DNA of 64,000 nt, taken from Firmicutes bacterium HGW-Firmicutes-15 (GTDB lineage: Bacteria; Bacillota; Syntrophomonadia; Syntrophomonadales; Syntrophomonadaceae). The position numbers were made by a program, and so were the translations under genes. This document shows, piece after piece, positions 10,190 to 19,073 of this stretch (the first letter of the stretch is position 1; every line of letters starts with the position of its first letter). The notes under the pieces are model-generated. The model saw nothing but the letters and a program-made list of their open reading frames with translations. It made no database searches and had not been told where the DNA came from. The stretch spans positions 1 to 64,000 of the forward strand of contig PHAA01000027.1 in assembly GCA_002840245.1 (NCBI GenBank), given 5' to 3'.

Positions 10190-11141
10190 TAAAATCGCCC
10201 GAGAAATAAAAAAAAGAGACGATTACTTGCTGGTAGGACATGCCATTCCAGATGGAGATTGTATTGGCTCGTTAATGGCCCTGTATTTAGGGCTTTTGGC
10301 TATGGGAAAGAACGTGAAGATTCTTTTGCAGGATGCGGTGCCAGCTATATATCGTTATTTGGTGGGCAGTGATGCGGTGCTTCGCCCTGAGCAATTGAAA
10401 GAAACGCTAAGAAATGTTATATTTTTGGACTGCTCTGATGAGGAGCGTACTGGTGAACAGGTGGTCAATATCCTGGAAGAGAGGGTATTTACAATCAATA
10501 TAGATCACCACCAGAGTAATACTTTATTTGGCGACTTAAATTATGTTGATGATAAGTCATCATCTACCGCAGAACTAGTACTGGATCTTCTGAAGCACTT
10601 GGAGATTGACATTACTCCCGATATTGCTAACGCTCTATATGTTGGTGTAGTTCAGGATACCGGTGGGTTTCTGCATAATAGCACTAGCAGCGCAACATTC
10701 AGATCTGCGGCTGAATTGCTAGATAAGGGAGTAAACCTTGATTTAGTAAAGCTAAACTTGTTTGAATCAAAGAGCCGGACTGAAATCATGCTATTATCTC
10801 TGGCATTGGAACATATTAATTTTAATGCTAGCGGCAAAATTGCTTGGATGATATTAAATTACGAAGACGTAAAAGCCATTGGAGCGTTAGATATATGCCC
10901 GGAAGGCATTATTAATTATACCTTGATGATAAAAGGTGTAGAGGTGGGACTCCTATTCAGAGAGATAAGCCCAGGACTTATTAAAATAGGTTTTCGTTCC
11001 AAGGGAGATGTGGACGTGTCTGCTCTAGCGGCGATATTCGGCGGTGGTGGTCATCAGAGAGCAGCGGGGGCAAAACAGGAAGGAAGCATCGATGATGCAG
11101 AGAGGCAAGTGATTTTAACCGTGGAGGGTGTGGTCGGTTAG
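10176..11141 (+). CDS. nrnA: DHH/DHHA1 phosphoesterase, NrnA-type oligoribonuclease / pAp phosphatase
   Basis: This 321-residue protein has DHH motifs: GHAIPDGDCIGS (about 23-34), FLDCSD, NIDHHQSN and the C-terminal DHHA1 signature FGGGGHQRAAG. NrnA proteins degrade short RNA oligomers and hydrolyse 3'-phosphoadenosine 5'-phosphate with Mn2+; the same reaction is inferred here. A bifunctional c-di-AMP or pGpG activity is possible in this superfamily. The ATG at 10176 has an AAGGA site 8 bases upstream; a GTG directly before it is the alternative. The gene overlaps rbfA and abuts truB. Confidence 0.92.
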   Translation: MKSFDKIAREIKKRDDYLLVGHAIPDGDCIGSLMALYLGLLAMGKNVKILLQDAVPAIYRYLVGSDAVLRPEQLKETLRNVIFLDCSDEERTGEQVVNILEERVFTINIDHHQSNTLFGDLNYVDDKSSSTAELVLDLLKHLEIDITPDIANALYVGVVQDTGGFLHNSTSSATFRSAAELLDKGVNLDLVKLNLFESKSRTEIMLLSLALEHINFNASGKIAWMILNYEDVKAIGALDICPEGIINYTLMIKGVEVGLLFREISPGLIKIGFRSKGDVDVSALAAIFGGGGHQRAAGAKQEGSIDDAERQVILTVEGVVG

Positions 11142-12032
11142 GTGGATGGGTTTATCAATGTTAATAAAGCCGCAGGCATGACCTCCTTTGATGTAATCAA
11201 AAAGCTGAAGAAAGTGTTTCCTAAGACTAAATTGGGGCATCTGGGGACTTTAGATCCGATGGCATTAGGAGTCCTGCCGGTAGCGATTGGTTATGCTACT
11301 CGAGTCATCGAGTATGTTAGTGAAAAAAACAAGGTATACTTTGCTGCGATGACCCTAGGAGGTGTATCCGATACGCAGGATGCCTGGGGAAATATTGTTT
11401 ATAGCGGAAATATAAATTTTAATGCGGGTCATTTGCCGGACATTCTGAACAAATATACGGGTAATATTCGCCAAATACCACCTATGTATTCGGCCATACA
11501 TCATAATGGAGCTAGGCTGTACGAATTGGCTCGTCAGGGAATCACGGTGGAAAGAGAATCTAGGGAGATTGTTATTGAATATATAAATTTGTTGTCTACG
11601 GATATCGATACTGAAGGCAGACCCCTGATTAATCTGGAAGTGGGATGTTCAAAAGGTACATATATTAGGACCCTTTGTCATGACATTGGTGCAGAACTTG
11701 GAACCGGAGCCTACCTGTCGGAATTGACCCGTAGCCGAGCAGGTATGTTCGCTATCGAAAATTCCTATTCCTTAGAGGAAATCAATCAGCATATCGCTTG
11801 TCTCTCCGACTTGATTAAAGCTGTAGACTTTCCTCTTATGCATTTAGGGAAGATTGAGGTTAATTCAGAGGATTTAGATAAAGTATTAAATGGCAACCGC
11901 ATCACAATGGATGAAAAAATCCCTCCAGGAATTGTCAGAGTTTATGACCCACAGGGCAGGTTGGTTTCTATTGCACAATGCTCGGTGGACGAAAATCGTC
12001 GTCTTTTACAGCCTATCAAAGTATTCAAATAA
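11142..12032 (+). CDS. truB: tRNA pseudouridine-55 synthase TruB
   Basis: TruB (296 residues) forms pseudouridine at position 55 of the tRNA T-loop. The catalytic motif is LGHLGTLDPMALGVLPVAIG, with the nucleophilic Asp in GTLDP. The thumb region, KGTYIRTLCHDIGAELG and a C-terminal PUA-like region follow. The GTG start lies immediately after the nrnA stop codon, with a GGAGGG site inside the nrnA end, so the two are probably translationally coupled. Confidence 0.95.
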   Translation: MDGFINVNKAAGMTSFDVIKKLKKVFPKTKLGHLGTLDPMALGVLPVAIGYATRVIEYVSEKNKVYFAAMTLGGVSDTQDAWGNIVYSGNINFNAGHLPDILNKYTGNIRQIPPMYSAIHHNGARLYELARQGITVERESREIVIEYINLLSTDIDTEGRPLINLEVGCSKGTYIRTLCHDIGAELGTGAYLSELTRSRAGMFAIENSYSLEEINQHIACLSDLIKAVDFPLMHLGKIEVNSEDLDKVLNGNRITMDEKIPPGIVRVYDPQGRLVSIAQCSVDENRRLLQPIKVFK

Positions 12033-12053
12033 TATTTACAAGGAGTTTCCGTA

Positions 12054-12998
12054 ATGCAAACAGTAATGGGGATAGAAAATTTTCATGATAAAAGCAAGCC
12101 GATTTATCTTGCTCTTGGTAATTTTGACGGCGTACATAAGGGGCACCAGAGTTTAATTCAAGCTTTGATCAGGAAGGCTAAGGTTAATGGTGGTCAGGCC
12201 TTAGCATTTATATTTGAACCTCACCCAGCCCAAGTACTAATGCCTGAACGGGCACCCCGCTTGTTACAAACACCCCAGGGAAAAGCTGATTTGTTAGAAA
12301 AAATAGGGCTGGATCTACTTATCTATAATCCTTTTACCAGCGAAATTGCTGCTTGGTCGCCAGAGCAATTTGTGGAAAAAATATTAATAGGCGTACTGCA
12401 AATAAGCGAAGTATTTATAGGGTTTAACTACACATTTGGACATCGGGGAGCTGGAACGCCAGATTATCTGAAGCAACTAGGAGATAAACTGGGTTTCGGG
12501 GTAAACATAATAGCTCCAGTCACCTATGAGGGAGAGCCGATTTCGAGCAGTCTGGTAAGAAAAGCACTGGAAGTTGGCGACATTCTTACTGCTTATAACA
12601 TGTTGGGCTATCATCCGGTTATTGAAGGAGTGGTAGTTGAGGGCGAACATCGAGGTGCCCAAATTGGGTTTCCTACTGCTAATGTAGGGGTGGAAACTAT
12701 GTACAATATTCCCGGCAAGGGCGTTTATGCGGCTCATGCCTGGATAGGCAGCAAGGTCTATCACGGCGTGGTCAATATAGGCAGCAAACCCACCTTTCAT
12801 CAAGAATACCCTCTTTCAATTGAAGCTCATCTGATAGATTTTACAGGAGATATATATGGACAAAATATACGCTTGTCTTTCTTGGAAAAGCTGAGAGAAG
12901 AACAGCGTTTTCAATCTCTAGAGGAACTGGTCTCCCAAATTGCTAGGGATCGTGATAGAGCAGAGGAGATTTGCAGGGCTTATGATGGGGATTTATAA
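12054..12998 (+). CDS. ribF: Bifunctional riboflavin kinase / FAD synthetase
   Basis: RibF (314 residues) phosphorylates riboflavin to FMN and adenylylates FMN to FAD. The N-terminal nucleotidyltransferase shows LALGNFDGVHKGHQ (about 21-34) and ISSSLVRKALEVGDI. The C-terminal kinase domain shows GAQIGFPTANV and NIGSKPTF. An AAGGAGT ribosome site precedes the ATG. It is the last gene before the rpsO leader and follows truB as in many Firmicutes. Confidence 0.95.
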   Translation: MQTVMGIENFHDKSKPIYLALGNFDGVHKGHQSLIQALIRKAKVNGGQALAFIFEPHPAQVLMPERAPRLLQTPQGKADLLEKIGLDLLIYNPFTSEIAAWSPEQFVEKILIGVLQISEVFIGFNYTFGHRGAGTPDYLKQLGDKLGFGVNIIAPVTYEGEPISSSLVRKALEVGDILTAYNMLGYHPVIEGVVVEGEHRGAQIGFPTANVGVETMYNIPGKGVYAAHAWIGSKVYHGVVNIGSKPTFHQEYPLSIEAHLIDFTGDIYGQNIRLSFLEKLREEQRFQSLEELVSQIARDRDRAEEICRAYDGDL

Positions 12999-13011
12999 GG
13001 AAGGCTCCAAG

Positions 13012-13040
13012 TTTACTTTTCATTAGCACTATGTTAAAAT
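13012..13040 (+). promoter_or_regulatory. Candidate sigma-A promoter for rpsO
   Basis: TTTACT (13012-13017) and TAAAAT (13035-13040) are separated by 17 bases. A TG one base before the -10 box gives an extended -10. It lies directly after ribF and leaves a 5' leader of about 185 bases before rpsO. Confidence 0.55.
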
Positions 13041-13047
13041 AACTCTG

Positions 13048-13218
13048 TTGTAGGGGAATAGACAGCAAAGAGCGGCAAGGTCTTTGACCTGGTTTTAAAA
13101 CATAAATATAGGTAATTGGATGAATGCTGTGATAGCCAGGCAGTAATAAGTCCGGGAACCACCGGCTAGGGTTGGCGATTTCACCGACACCAGTCTTGGT
13201 CAGTGGCGTTTATAAAGT
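13048..13218 (+). ncRNA. Structured 5' leader of rpsO (candidate)
   Basis: About 170 non-coding bases lie between the inferred promoter and the rpsO ribosome site. They contain short complementary segments, for example GTTGG with CCGAC around 13171-13190 and ACCA with TGGT around 13190-13202. In other bacteria S15 represses its own mRNA by binding such a leader. That role is inferred from position; no named RNA family was recognised. Confidence 0.35.
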
Positions 13219-13233
13219 GAGGAGGTGAAAAGC

Positions 13234-13503
13234 TTGGCTCTGTCTTTGGAAAAAAAGCAAGAAATAATTAAGGCTTATCAGGTACATGAGAATGACACTG
13301 GTTCTCCCGAGGTGCAAATAGCTATTCTTACTGATAGAATAAACTATTTAAATGAACATCTTAAAGCAAACAAAAAAGACCATCATTCTAGAAGAGGCCT
13401 TTTAAAAATGGTTGGACAAAGGCGGTCACTTTTGGATTATCTGAAGAACAATAATTTTGACCGTTATCGCGTCATTGTTACTCGATTAGGTCTACGCAGG
13501 TAA
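13234..13503 (+). CDS. rpsO: 30S ribosomal protein S15
   Basis: S15 is a primary 16S rRNA-binding protein of the small subunit. From the TTG at 13234 the protein is 89 residues ([12 protein letters not shown]...), exactly the usual length. The conserved [19 protein letters not shown] and [15 protein letters not shown] segments are present. The GAGGAGGTG site at 13219-13227 is 6 bases from this TTG; starting at the GTG 13225 would place the start inside the ribosome site. The S15 gene lies upstream of pnp, as in most bacteria. Confidence 0.96.
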   Translation: MALSLEKKQEIIKAYQVHENDTGSPEVQIAILTDRINYLNEHLKANKKDHHSRRGLLKMVGQRRSLLDYLKNNNFDRYRVIVTRLGLRR

Positions 13504-13523
13504 AGAGCGGAATGCCGCTCTTT
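13502..13523 (+). terminator. Hairpin at the end of rpsO
   Basis: A 9-bp perfect stem (AAAGAGCGG with CCGCTCTTT) and a 4-base loop begin at the rpsO stop codon. AACTTTA follows, so the T-run is weak. It may terminate rpsO or act as an mRNA processing and stability site before pnp. Confidence 0.55.
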
Positions 13524-13530
13524 AACTTTA

Positions 13531-13737
13531 GGGACTGTTAGGGAATAAAGTGGGAAGAATACTCCGAGTATGTTTCGTGTTAGACAAGGCGTCACCCTTC
13601 GGGTACTACTGGTGCCACCTGGCGGTCGCCAATAATGTTGCAAAGTGCGGTCATACTAAACGTATGACAAGCTTTGATAACGAAGTATAACGCGAAAAAG
13701 ACCGGAGTAAATTACCAATTTATCCCCTTACAATCCC
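13531..13737 (+). mobile_element. MITE-like element E1 between rpsO and pnp
   Basis: This 207-bp non-coding element is bounded by imperfect 19-bp inverted repeats (GGGACTGTTAGGGAATAAA; 16 of 19 match the other end). Inside each end lies a second inverted block (ACTCCG...TTTCGTG...). The centre holds one copy of the 48-bp unit (13593-13642 with flanking CA). It is related to the elements at 16870-17129, 35220-35574 and 48383-48458. It carries no transposase and no clear target duplication. It ends 26 bases before the inferred pnp start, so it sits inside the pnp leader. Confidence 0.82.
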
Positions 13738-13763
13738 GTATATAGCGAAAGGAGGAGTTTCAA

Positions 13764-15878
13764 ATCGTTCACAAATACCAAATAGATATTGCTGGAAGGC
13801 CTCTAGTGGTAGAAGTCGGACAGGTAGCAAAACAGGCCAATGGTTCCGCTTTAGTGAGATATGGAGATACGGTTGTATTAGTTACTGCTACAGCATCTAG
13901 TCCTCGGGAAGGTCTGGATTTTTTCCCACTAACTGTTGAATATGAAGAAAAGCAATATGCAGTAGGAAAGATTCCGGGTGGATTTATTAAAAGAGAAGGT
14001 AGAGCTACAGAAAATGCTACACTTTCGGCTCGCCAGATAGATCGTCCTATTAGACCGCTATTCCCCAAGGGTTATAAAAATGACCTGCAGGTGGTGGCTA
14101 CCATCTTATCAGTAGACAAAGACAATTCACCTGATATTACTGCAATAATTGGTGCTGCAGTAGCCTTAGGTGTTTCCAATATACCTTTTGCTGGACCGGT
14201 GGCAGCAGTCATCGTTGGTCTGGTAGACGGACAACTGATCATAAACCCGACCGTAGAACAGCACCACCAGAGTGATTTGCACCTGGTAGTAGCAGGGACT
14301 AAGGAAGCCATAATGATGGTTGAGGGCCATGCTAATGAAGTTCCAGAACAGACTATCCTGGATGCAATATTCTTTGCTCATGATGAAATCAAGCGGATTA
14401 ATGCTTTCCTGGAACCAATAGTAACTGAACTGGGACAAGTGAAGCTGGAAGTAGCTACTGTAGCTGTAGATGAGCAGATGATCAGCTCAGTTAGAGAATT
14501 TGCCGCAGCCCCTTTAGAAGAAGCAGTTAAAGATCCTGATAAAATGTCGCGTGAAATCCACATGGATGAAGCTCGTGGAACTATCATGGAGCATTTCAAG
14601 GAGATTTACCCTGATCAGGTAAAAGCTATAGCAGGTATAGTGGACAAGCTGCTTAAAGAAATTGTAAGAAAAATGATCTTGGATGAAGGCGACCGAGTAG
14701 ATGGAAGAAAATTGGATGAAATCAGAAAGGTTACCTGCGAAGTGGGTTTCCTACCCAGACCCCATGGTTCAGCCTTGTTCACTCGGGGGCAGACTCAAGT
14801 ATTATCAGTTACTACCTTAGGGCCTATTCGCGAGAATCAGCTCTTAGATGGACTGGGAATTGCTGAATCCAAAAGATATATTCATCACTATAATTTCCCG
14901 CCCTACAGTGTGGGCGAGACCAAGCCCATGCGCGGACCGAGCAGAAGAGATATAGGACATGGAGCCTTAGCTGAAAGGGCTTTGTTGGCAGTTCTTCCAT
15001 CACTTGATGAATTCCCATATACTATTAGAGTTGTTTCAGAAGTGTTGGAATCCAATGGATCCAGTTCTATGGGTAGTGTTTGTGGTAGTAGTTTGTCCCT
15101 GATGCATGCTGGCGTTCCTATCAAGACTCCGGTTTCTGGTATTGCTATGGGATTGGTTAAGGGTGAAGATAAATTTGCTATCTTGAGTGATATTCAGGGG
15201 ATAGAAGATGCGCTAGGGGATATGGACTTCAAGTTAGCTGGTACAGCCCAGGGTGTTACGGCCCTACAGATGGATATAAAGATTAGCGGTGTAAACCGTG
15301 AAATAGTTGAGAGCGCGTTAACAAAGGCCCGTGAGGGAAGAATGTTTATTATGGAGAGAATGATGGCGGCGATTGATAAGCCTAATGTTGAACTATCTCC
15401 ATATGCGCCCCAGATGATTAGAATGCAGATCCACCCCGACAAAATTAGGGAAATCATTGGCCCAGGTGGAAAAACCATTCACAAGATAGTGGCGGAGAGC
15501 GGCTGTAAAATTGACATTGAGGATGACGGCAGCCTGTTTATTATTGCCACCGATGATGAAGGTGCCAAGAAAGCCCGTTTCCTGATTGAATCCATTCTTG
15601 CTGAGGTTGAGGTGGGTAAGATTTATATGGGAACAGTTAAACGAATAATGGACTTCGGAGCTTTTGTTGAGATTATTCCTGGGGTTATGGGTTCCAGCGG
15701 TAAAGAGGGACTGGTGCATATATCCCAGCTTGATGAAGCAAGAGTAAACAAAGTTGAGGATATTGTGAAACTTGGGGACAAAATTGAGGTCAAGGTAACC
15801 GAAGTTGACCGCCAAGGTAGGGTGAACCTTTCTCGGAAGGCAGCTTTGAAAATGGCAAACCAAGCTACAGTTCTTTAA
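13764..15878 (+). CDS. pnp: Polyribonucleotide nucleotidyltransferase (PNPase), apparent ATC start
   Basis: PNPase (704 residues) degrades RNA phosphorolytically from the 3' end. Two RNase PH domains (about 1-225 and 310-545), a KH domain ([20 protein letters not shown]) and a C-terminal S1 domain are present. Homology continues upstream of the first standard start codon (GTG 13806): [19 protein letters not shown] matches the usual PNPase N-terminus. A stop codon at 13743 closes the frame. The only start candidate with correct spacing is ATC at 13764, six bases after a consensus GGAGGAG (13751-13757). Starting at 13806 would delete the first strand of the fold. Confidence 0.94.
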   Translation: MVHKYQIDIAGRPLVVEVGQVAKQANGSALVRYGDTVVLVTATASSPREGLDFFPLTVEYEEKQYAVGKIPGGFIKREGRATENATLSARQIDRPIRPLFPKGYKNDLQVVATILSVDKDNSPDITAIIGAAVALGVSNIPFAGPVAAVIVGLVDGQLIINPTVEQHHQSDLHLVVAGTKEAIMMVEGHANEVPEQTILDAIFFAHDEIKRINAFLEPIVTELGQVKLEVATVAVDEQMISSVREFAAAPLEEAVKDPDKMSREIHMDEARGTIMEHFKEIYPDQVKAIAGIVDKLLKEIVRKMILDEGDRVDGRKLDEIRKVTCEVGFLPRPHGSALFTRGQTQVLSVTTLGPIRENQLLDGLGIAESKRYIHHYNFPPYSVGETKPMRGPSRRDIGHGALAERALLAVLPSLDEFPYTIRVVSEVLESNGSSSMGSVCGSSLSLMHAGVPIKTPVSGIAMGLVKGEDKFAILSDIQGIEDALGDMDFKLAGTAQGVTALQMDIKISGVNREIVESALTKAREGRMFIMERMMAAIDKPNVELSPYAPQMIRMQIHPDKIREIIGPGGKTIHKIVAESGCKIDIEDDGSLFIIATDDEGAKKARFLIESILAEVEVGKIYMGTVKRIMDFGAFVEIIPGVMGSSGKEGLVHISQLDEARVNKVEDIVKLGDKIEVKVTEVDRQGRVNLSRKAALKMANQATVL

Positions 15879-16059
15879 GGTTAAGGTGATAGTTTGGAAA
15901 TAAATTAACTGGTACATTTCTGGTTTATTAGGGTTCAAACTCGAACTTTCGTTTCAGCTTGAAAAGAAAACTGAATAGTAGTGCTCACTGCCGAATATTA
16001 TTTTTATAAGAAAATAAAAAGGCGGTGGGTATTATTTTTTAAAGAGAGGGTTTCATGTT

Positions 16060-16887
16060 ATTAAATTAGATAGCCGAACCCTTTTTCTTGTGTCCTTTTT
16101 TATTAGTTTAACACTGATAACAACTTGGATGGATCGAATAGAACGCGACTTATTAGGTGTTCGGGAAGGAGTTACGGTTGAGAATGTCAAGGTGGAAAGA
16201 CTACTTCCGGGAGAACTCCGCGGGGTAGTCGAAGAGATGGCCATAAGATATCAGAAACTACCGATTGAGCCCCGATTAGACCAAGACACAGGGGGTATCA
16301 TTGCCGAAGAATCTGGAATCAGTGTCGATGTGGACAAAACTTTAGCGCAAATCCAAGCAGCTGCACCCGGGCAAATAGTTCAACTAGAAATTATAACCAG
16401 CCAACCTCTTCATCGAAGCCAAGATATTGCGAACGCTAAGCATCCCATAGCGGGGTATCAGACCTGGTTTCATGGTAGTGCGGAAAGATATAATAATATT
16501 TCAGTAGCACTGAAAAGTATAAACAATACTCTGGTATGGCCTGGGGAAGTATTTTCGTTTAATGAGGCTACCGGGCCTAGAACGCCAGAGAGGGGGTATC
16601 TTCCTGCTCCTATTATCTTAAACGGAGGATATGATGTAGGGTACGGGGGAGGTGTCTGCCAGGTATCCAGTACTTTATATAATGCTGCTTTGATAGCTAA
16701 GCTGCCCATCATTGAACGACATGCGCATACTAAGCCCGTTCACTATGTTCCCGAGGGGAGAGATGCCACAGTTAATTTTGGTTATTTAGACTTGAAATTC
16801 ATAAATAATCGGGATGGCCCACTCATAGTTAAGACTACCTTGCAGAATGGCCGTATATATGTGGAGTTAAGGACTATCAAGAAATAA
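16060..16887 (+). CDS. VanW family protein, probably membrane anchored
   Basis: The protein has a VanW domain: FNEATGPRTPERGYLPAPIILNGGYDVGYGGGVCQVSSTLYNAAL, then [27 protein letters not shown]. VanW proteins occur in glycopeptide-resistance clusters and near sporulation genes; their biochemical role is unknown. The first standard start is GTG 16090, which has no ribosome site and cuts the N-terminal helix (TLFLVSFFISLTLITTW). The frame is open upstream to an ATT at 16060, nine bases after GAGAGGG (16044-16050). That gives 275 residues, against 265 from the GTG. An ATG at 16055 is out of frame and stops after four codons. The final codons (TIKK and stop) lie in the end repeat of element E2. 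Confidence 0.78.
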   Translation: MKLDSRTLFLVSFFISLTLITTWMDRIERDLLGVREGVTVENVKVERLLPGELRGVVEEMAIRYQKLPIEPRLDQDTGGIIAEESGISVDVDKTLAQIQAAAPGQIVQLEIITSQPLHRSQDIANAKHPIAGYQTWFHGSAERYNNISVALKSINNTLVWPGEVFSFNEATGPRTPERGYLPAPIILNGGYDVGYGGGVCQVSSTLYNAALIAKLPIIERHAHTKPVHYVPEGRDATVNFGYLDLKFINNRDGPLIVKTTLQNGRIYVELRTIKK

Positions 16888-17129
16888 ACTAGTCATTTAC
16901 TCAGGTATTTTTCTTAGCTCATACTTCGTTATCAAAACGCGATAATACCCTCCAGTATTACCACGTTTTGCAACATTATTGGCGACCACTAGGGAGCACC
17001 AGCAACCTTAATAGTGAGCTGATGCGAACACCAGAAGTCCCCGAAGGGGGTAGTGCCCGGAGGGTGACGCCTTGTCTAGCACGAAAAATACTCGGAGTAT
17101 TCTGCCTTATTCATTCCTGGATAGTCCCT
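16870..17129 (-). mobile_element. MITE-like element E2 between vanW and the deacetylase gene
   Basis: This 260-bp element lies in the opposite orientation to E1. Its reverse complement closely matches the element at 35220-35574, including identical internal blocks. The ends are AGGACTATCAAGAAATAA (16870-16887) and TAGTCCCT (17122-17129). A 98-base segment (16969-17066) is a 50-base core holding a nested 48-base copy of itself. The left end codes for the vanW C-terminus and stop codon. The right end stops five bases before the GGGGAG ribosome site of the next gene. Confidence 0.83.
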
Positions 17130-17150
17130 AAGAGGGGAGAAATGATTTGT

Positions 17151-17882
17151 ATGAAAATATATTTTTTTTCTAGGAGAAGCTTACTCACTATGGCTATAAT
17201 AATGCTGTTAGCTTGTGGATTTTTGAGTCTGGCATTTTTAAGCCAGGAAAATACGATGGTTGCTTCAAATATTGAGGAACCGATATTTCAAGGCAATACA
17301 GGTGCCAAAGTGGTAGCAATAACCGTTAATGTGGATTGGGGCGAAGAGTTTATTCCGCCTATGTTAGAGGAATTTAAGAAAAGCAACGCCCAGGTAAGCT
17401 TTTTTGTTACCGGCAAGTGGGCAGAGAAGAATCCTGAATTACTCAAACAAATGGCACAAGCTGGGCACAGTATCCAAAATCATGGTTACCGGCATTGTCA
17501 TTTTAATCAGTTGTCATCAGGTGAGGTTGGTAGTGAAATTAAAAAGGCCGAAGATATTATCAGCAAAATAATTGGGCAGCCCAGTACCTTCTTTGCCTCT
17601 CCTTACGGAGAATACAATCCTCAACTGGTTAGGGCGGTGACTAGTCTTAACTATAAATATATTATGTGGAGTGTTGATACTATAGATTGGCAGCGTCCTA
17701 ATCCAGCCACAATCGTAAAAAGAGTAAGCAATAAGGTACACAACGATGCCATTATCCTCATGCACCCAACTGAGCCAACTGTGAAAGCACTTCCCGATAT
17801 GCTCAAGTATTTGCAGGAACAAAACTATAAAATGATATCGATAGACAAGATAACGGCTGGCCCTAATAATGCAAATAGTTAG
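17151..17882 (+). CDS. ylxY: Polysaccharide deacetylase-like sporulation protein, YlxY/PdaB type
   Basis: The 243-residue protein has an N-terminal membrane segment (LLTMAIIMLLACGFLSLAFL) and a NodB-type domain. NHGYRHCHF gives the metal-binding HxxxH. The usual catalytic-base position, Asp in the PdaB motif FDISWG, reads VNVDWGEE, so Asn replaces Asp. This suggests altered or lost deacetylase activity, a trait also expected of YlxY-type proteins. Its place between pnp and an M16 peptidase matches Bacillus ylxY. The ATG 17151 fits the GGGGAG site (17134-17139). An upstream open frame to 16968 is only the translated repeat element E2. Confidence 0.85.
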   Translation: MKIYFFSRRSLLTMAIIMLLACGFLSLAFLSQENTMVASNIEEPIFQGNTGAKVVAITVNVDWGEEFIPPMLEEFKKSNAQVSFFVTGKWAEKNPELLKQMAQAGHSIQNHGYRHCHFNQLSSGEVGSEIKKAEDIISKIIGQPSTFFASPYGEYNPQLVRAVTSLNYKYIMWSVDTIDWQRPNPATIVKRVSNKVHNDAIILMHPTEPTVKALPDMLKYLQEQNYKMISIDKITAGPNNANS

Positions 17883-17892
17883 GTTTACTGTG

Positions 17893-19038
17893 ATGAATAG
17901 TAAAAAACTCATCCTTTTGTTGCTTATCATTTGTATATGTCTGTATTTTCCTGCTCCAGTACTTGCTGCGCCTCGCCTTAGCTCATCATACTATTGTCTT
18001 GTTGATCGGGAGACTGGTCAGCCCATTTTGGGACAAAATGCTAACACCAGGCGCCCGATGGCGAGTACTACCAAAATGATGACAGCCATTTTAGCTTTAG
18101 AATATGCTGGCCTTGATGAAATGGCGGTAGTCAGCAAATATGCCGACCGAACACCAGAGTATACCATTGGCTTGCGTGCCGGGCAACAGCTGACTGTGGG
18201 GGAATTGCTAAAGGTTGCTCTTATCCGCTCTTCCAATGATGCGGCTGTGGTGCTGGGTGAACACGTTGCCGGTGATGAAGCTTTTTTTGGCTATCTAATG
18301 ACGAAAAAGGCCTATGCCATTGGGGCAATGCAGACCCGTTTTAAAAATGCTTCCGGGCTTCCTGATTCAGATCATTACAGTACCGCTTATGATCTGGCCT
18401 TGATAGGTCGTAATGCCCTTTCTAAACCCTATATAGCGGAAATGGTATCTACCGCAGAAACCGATTTTAAACATCCTGGATACCAGCAAGCGCTTACCAT
18501 TCGTAATACCAATGGCTTGTTAAGAGCCTATCCGGGAGCAGACGGAATTAAAACGGGTACTGCTGACGCATCAGGGAAATGTCTGGTGGCTTCGGCCACT
18601 CGCGCCAATAGAGGACTAATTGCTGTAGTTCTGAAATCAGGCGATCGGGAGGGAGATTGTATAAAGCTGATGGATTATGGCTTCAAAAATACAAGCCAAC
18701 AAAAATTACTTGACCATGAACTGTCCATTAAAAATCTAAAAATTAATGGTGGTGAGAAAACCTGGGCCGACATCGTCCCGGCAGAGGATTTATGGCTTTG
18801 GTTGGGGAATAATAAATCTAATATTGAAAAAATAGTACGGTTAAATTATAATCTGGAGGCACCTTTAAAGAAAGGCCAGGTTTTAGGAGAAATAGACGTA
18901 TATGTCGATGGAGGATATTTTAGAAGCATTGATTTGGTCAGTCGGGAAGACATTGCTAGGCAATCGTGGTATCTAAAAAGAATAATAAACGGTATTATGA
19001 AACTTACAAACAGGAATAATGCTATTGATGACGAATAG
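17893..19038 (+). CDS. dacF: D-alanyl-D-alanine carboxypeptidase, DacF-like
   Basis: This penicillin-binding protein (381 residues) trims the terminal D-Ala from peptidoglycan stem peptides outside the membrane. It has a signal peptide (about 1-26, ending VLAAP) and the three active-site motifs of the S11 family: STTK with the nucleophilic Ser, SSN and KTG (IKTGTADASG). The C-terminal PBP5-type beta domain and a terminal amphipathic stretch (YLKRIINGIMKLTN) fit membrane attachment. The ATG at 17893 is chosen because it starts right at the signal peptide; an in-frame ATG at 17869 overlaps the previous gene. The neighbouring sporulation genes favour the DacF rather than the DacA subtype. Confidence 0.9.
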   Translation: MNSKKLILLLLIICICLYFPAPVLAAPRLSSSYYCLVDRETGQPILGQNANTRRPMASTTKMMTAILALEYAGLDEMAVVSKYADRTPEYTIGLRAGQQLTVGELLKVALIRSSNDAAVVLGEHVAGDEAFFGYLMTKKAYAIGAMQTRFKNASGLPDSDHYSTAYDLALIGRNALSKPYIAEMVSTAETDFKHPGYQQALTIRNTNGLLRAYPGADGIKTGTADASGKCLVASATRANRGLIAVVLKSGDREGDCIKLMDYGFKNTSQQKLLDHELSIKNLKINGGEKTWADIVPAEDLWLWLGNNKSNIEKIVRLNYNLEAPLKKGQVLGEIDVYVDGGYFRSIDLVSREDIARQSWYLKRIINGIMKLTNRNNAIDDE

Positions 19039-19073
19039 AAATTAAGATTCGCAAGAATATGGAGGTATTTACA

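Noticed and set aside
13048-13218. c-di-GMP or other known riboswitch upstream of rpsO
   Set aside because: The core motifs of the classes I could recall do not match; only an uncharacterised leader is claimed.
13743-13806. pnp starting at GTG 13806
   Set aside because: It would delete the first 14 conserved residues of PNPase and has no ribosome site, while GGAGGAG lies just before ATC 13764.
16968-17150. N-terminal extension of the deacetylase gene
   Set aside because: The extra 61 codons translate element E2. The signal peptide and ribosome site place the start at 17151.
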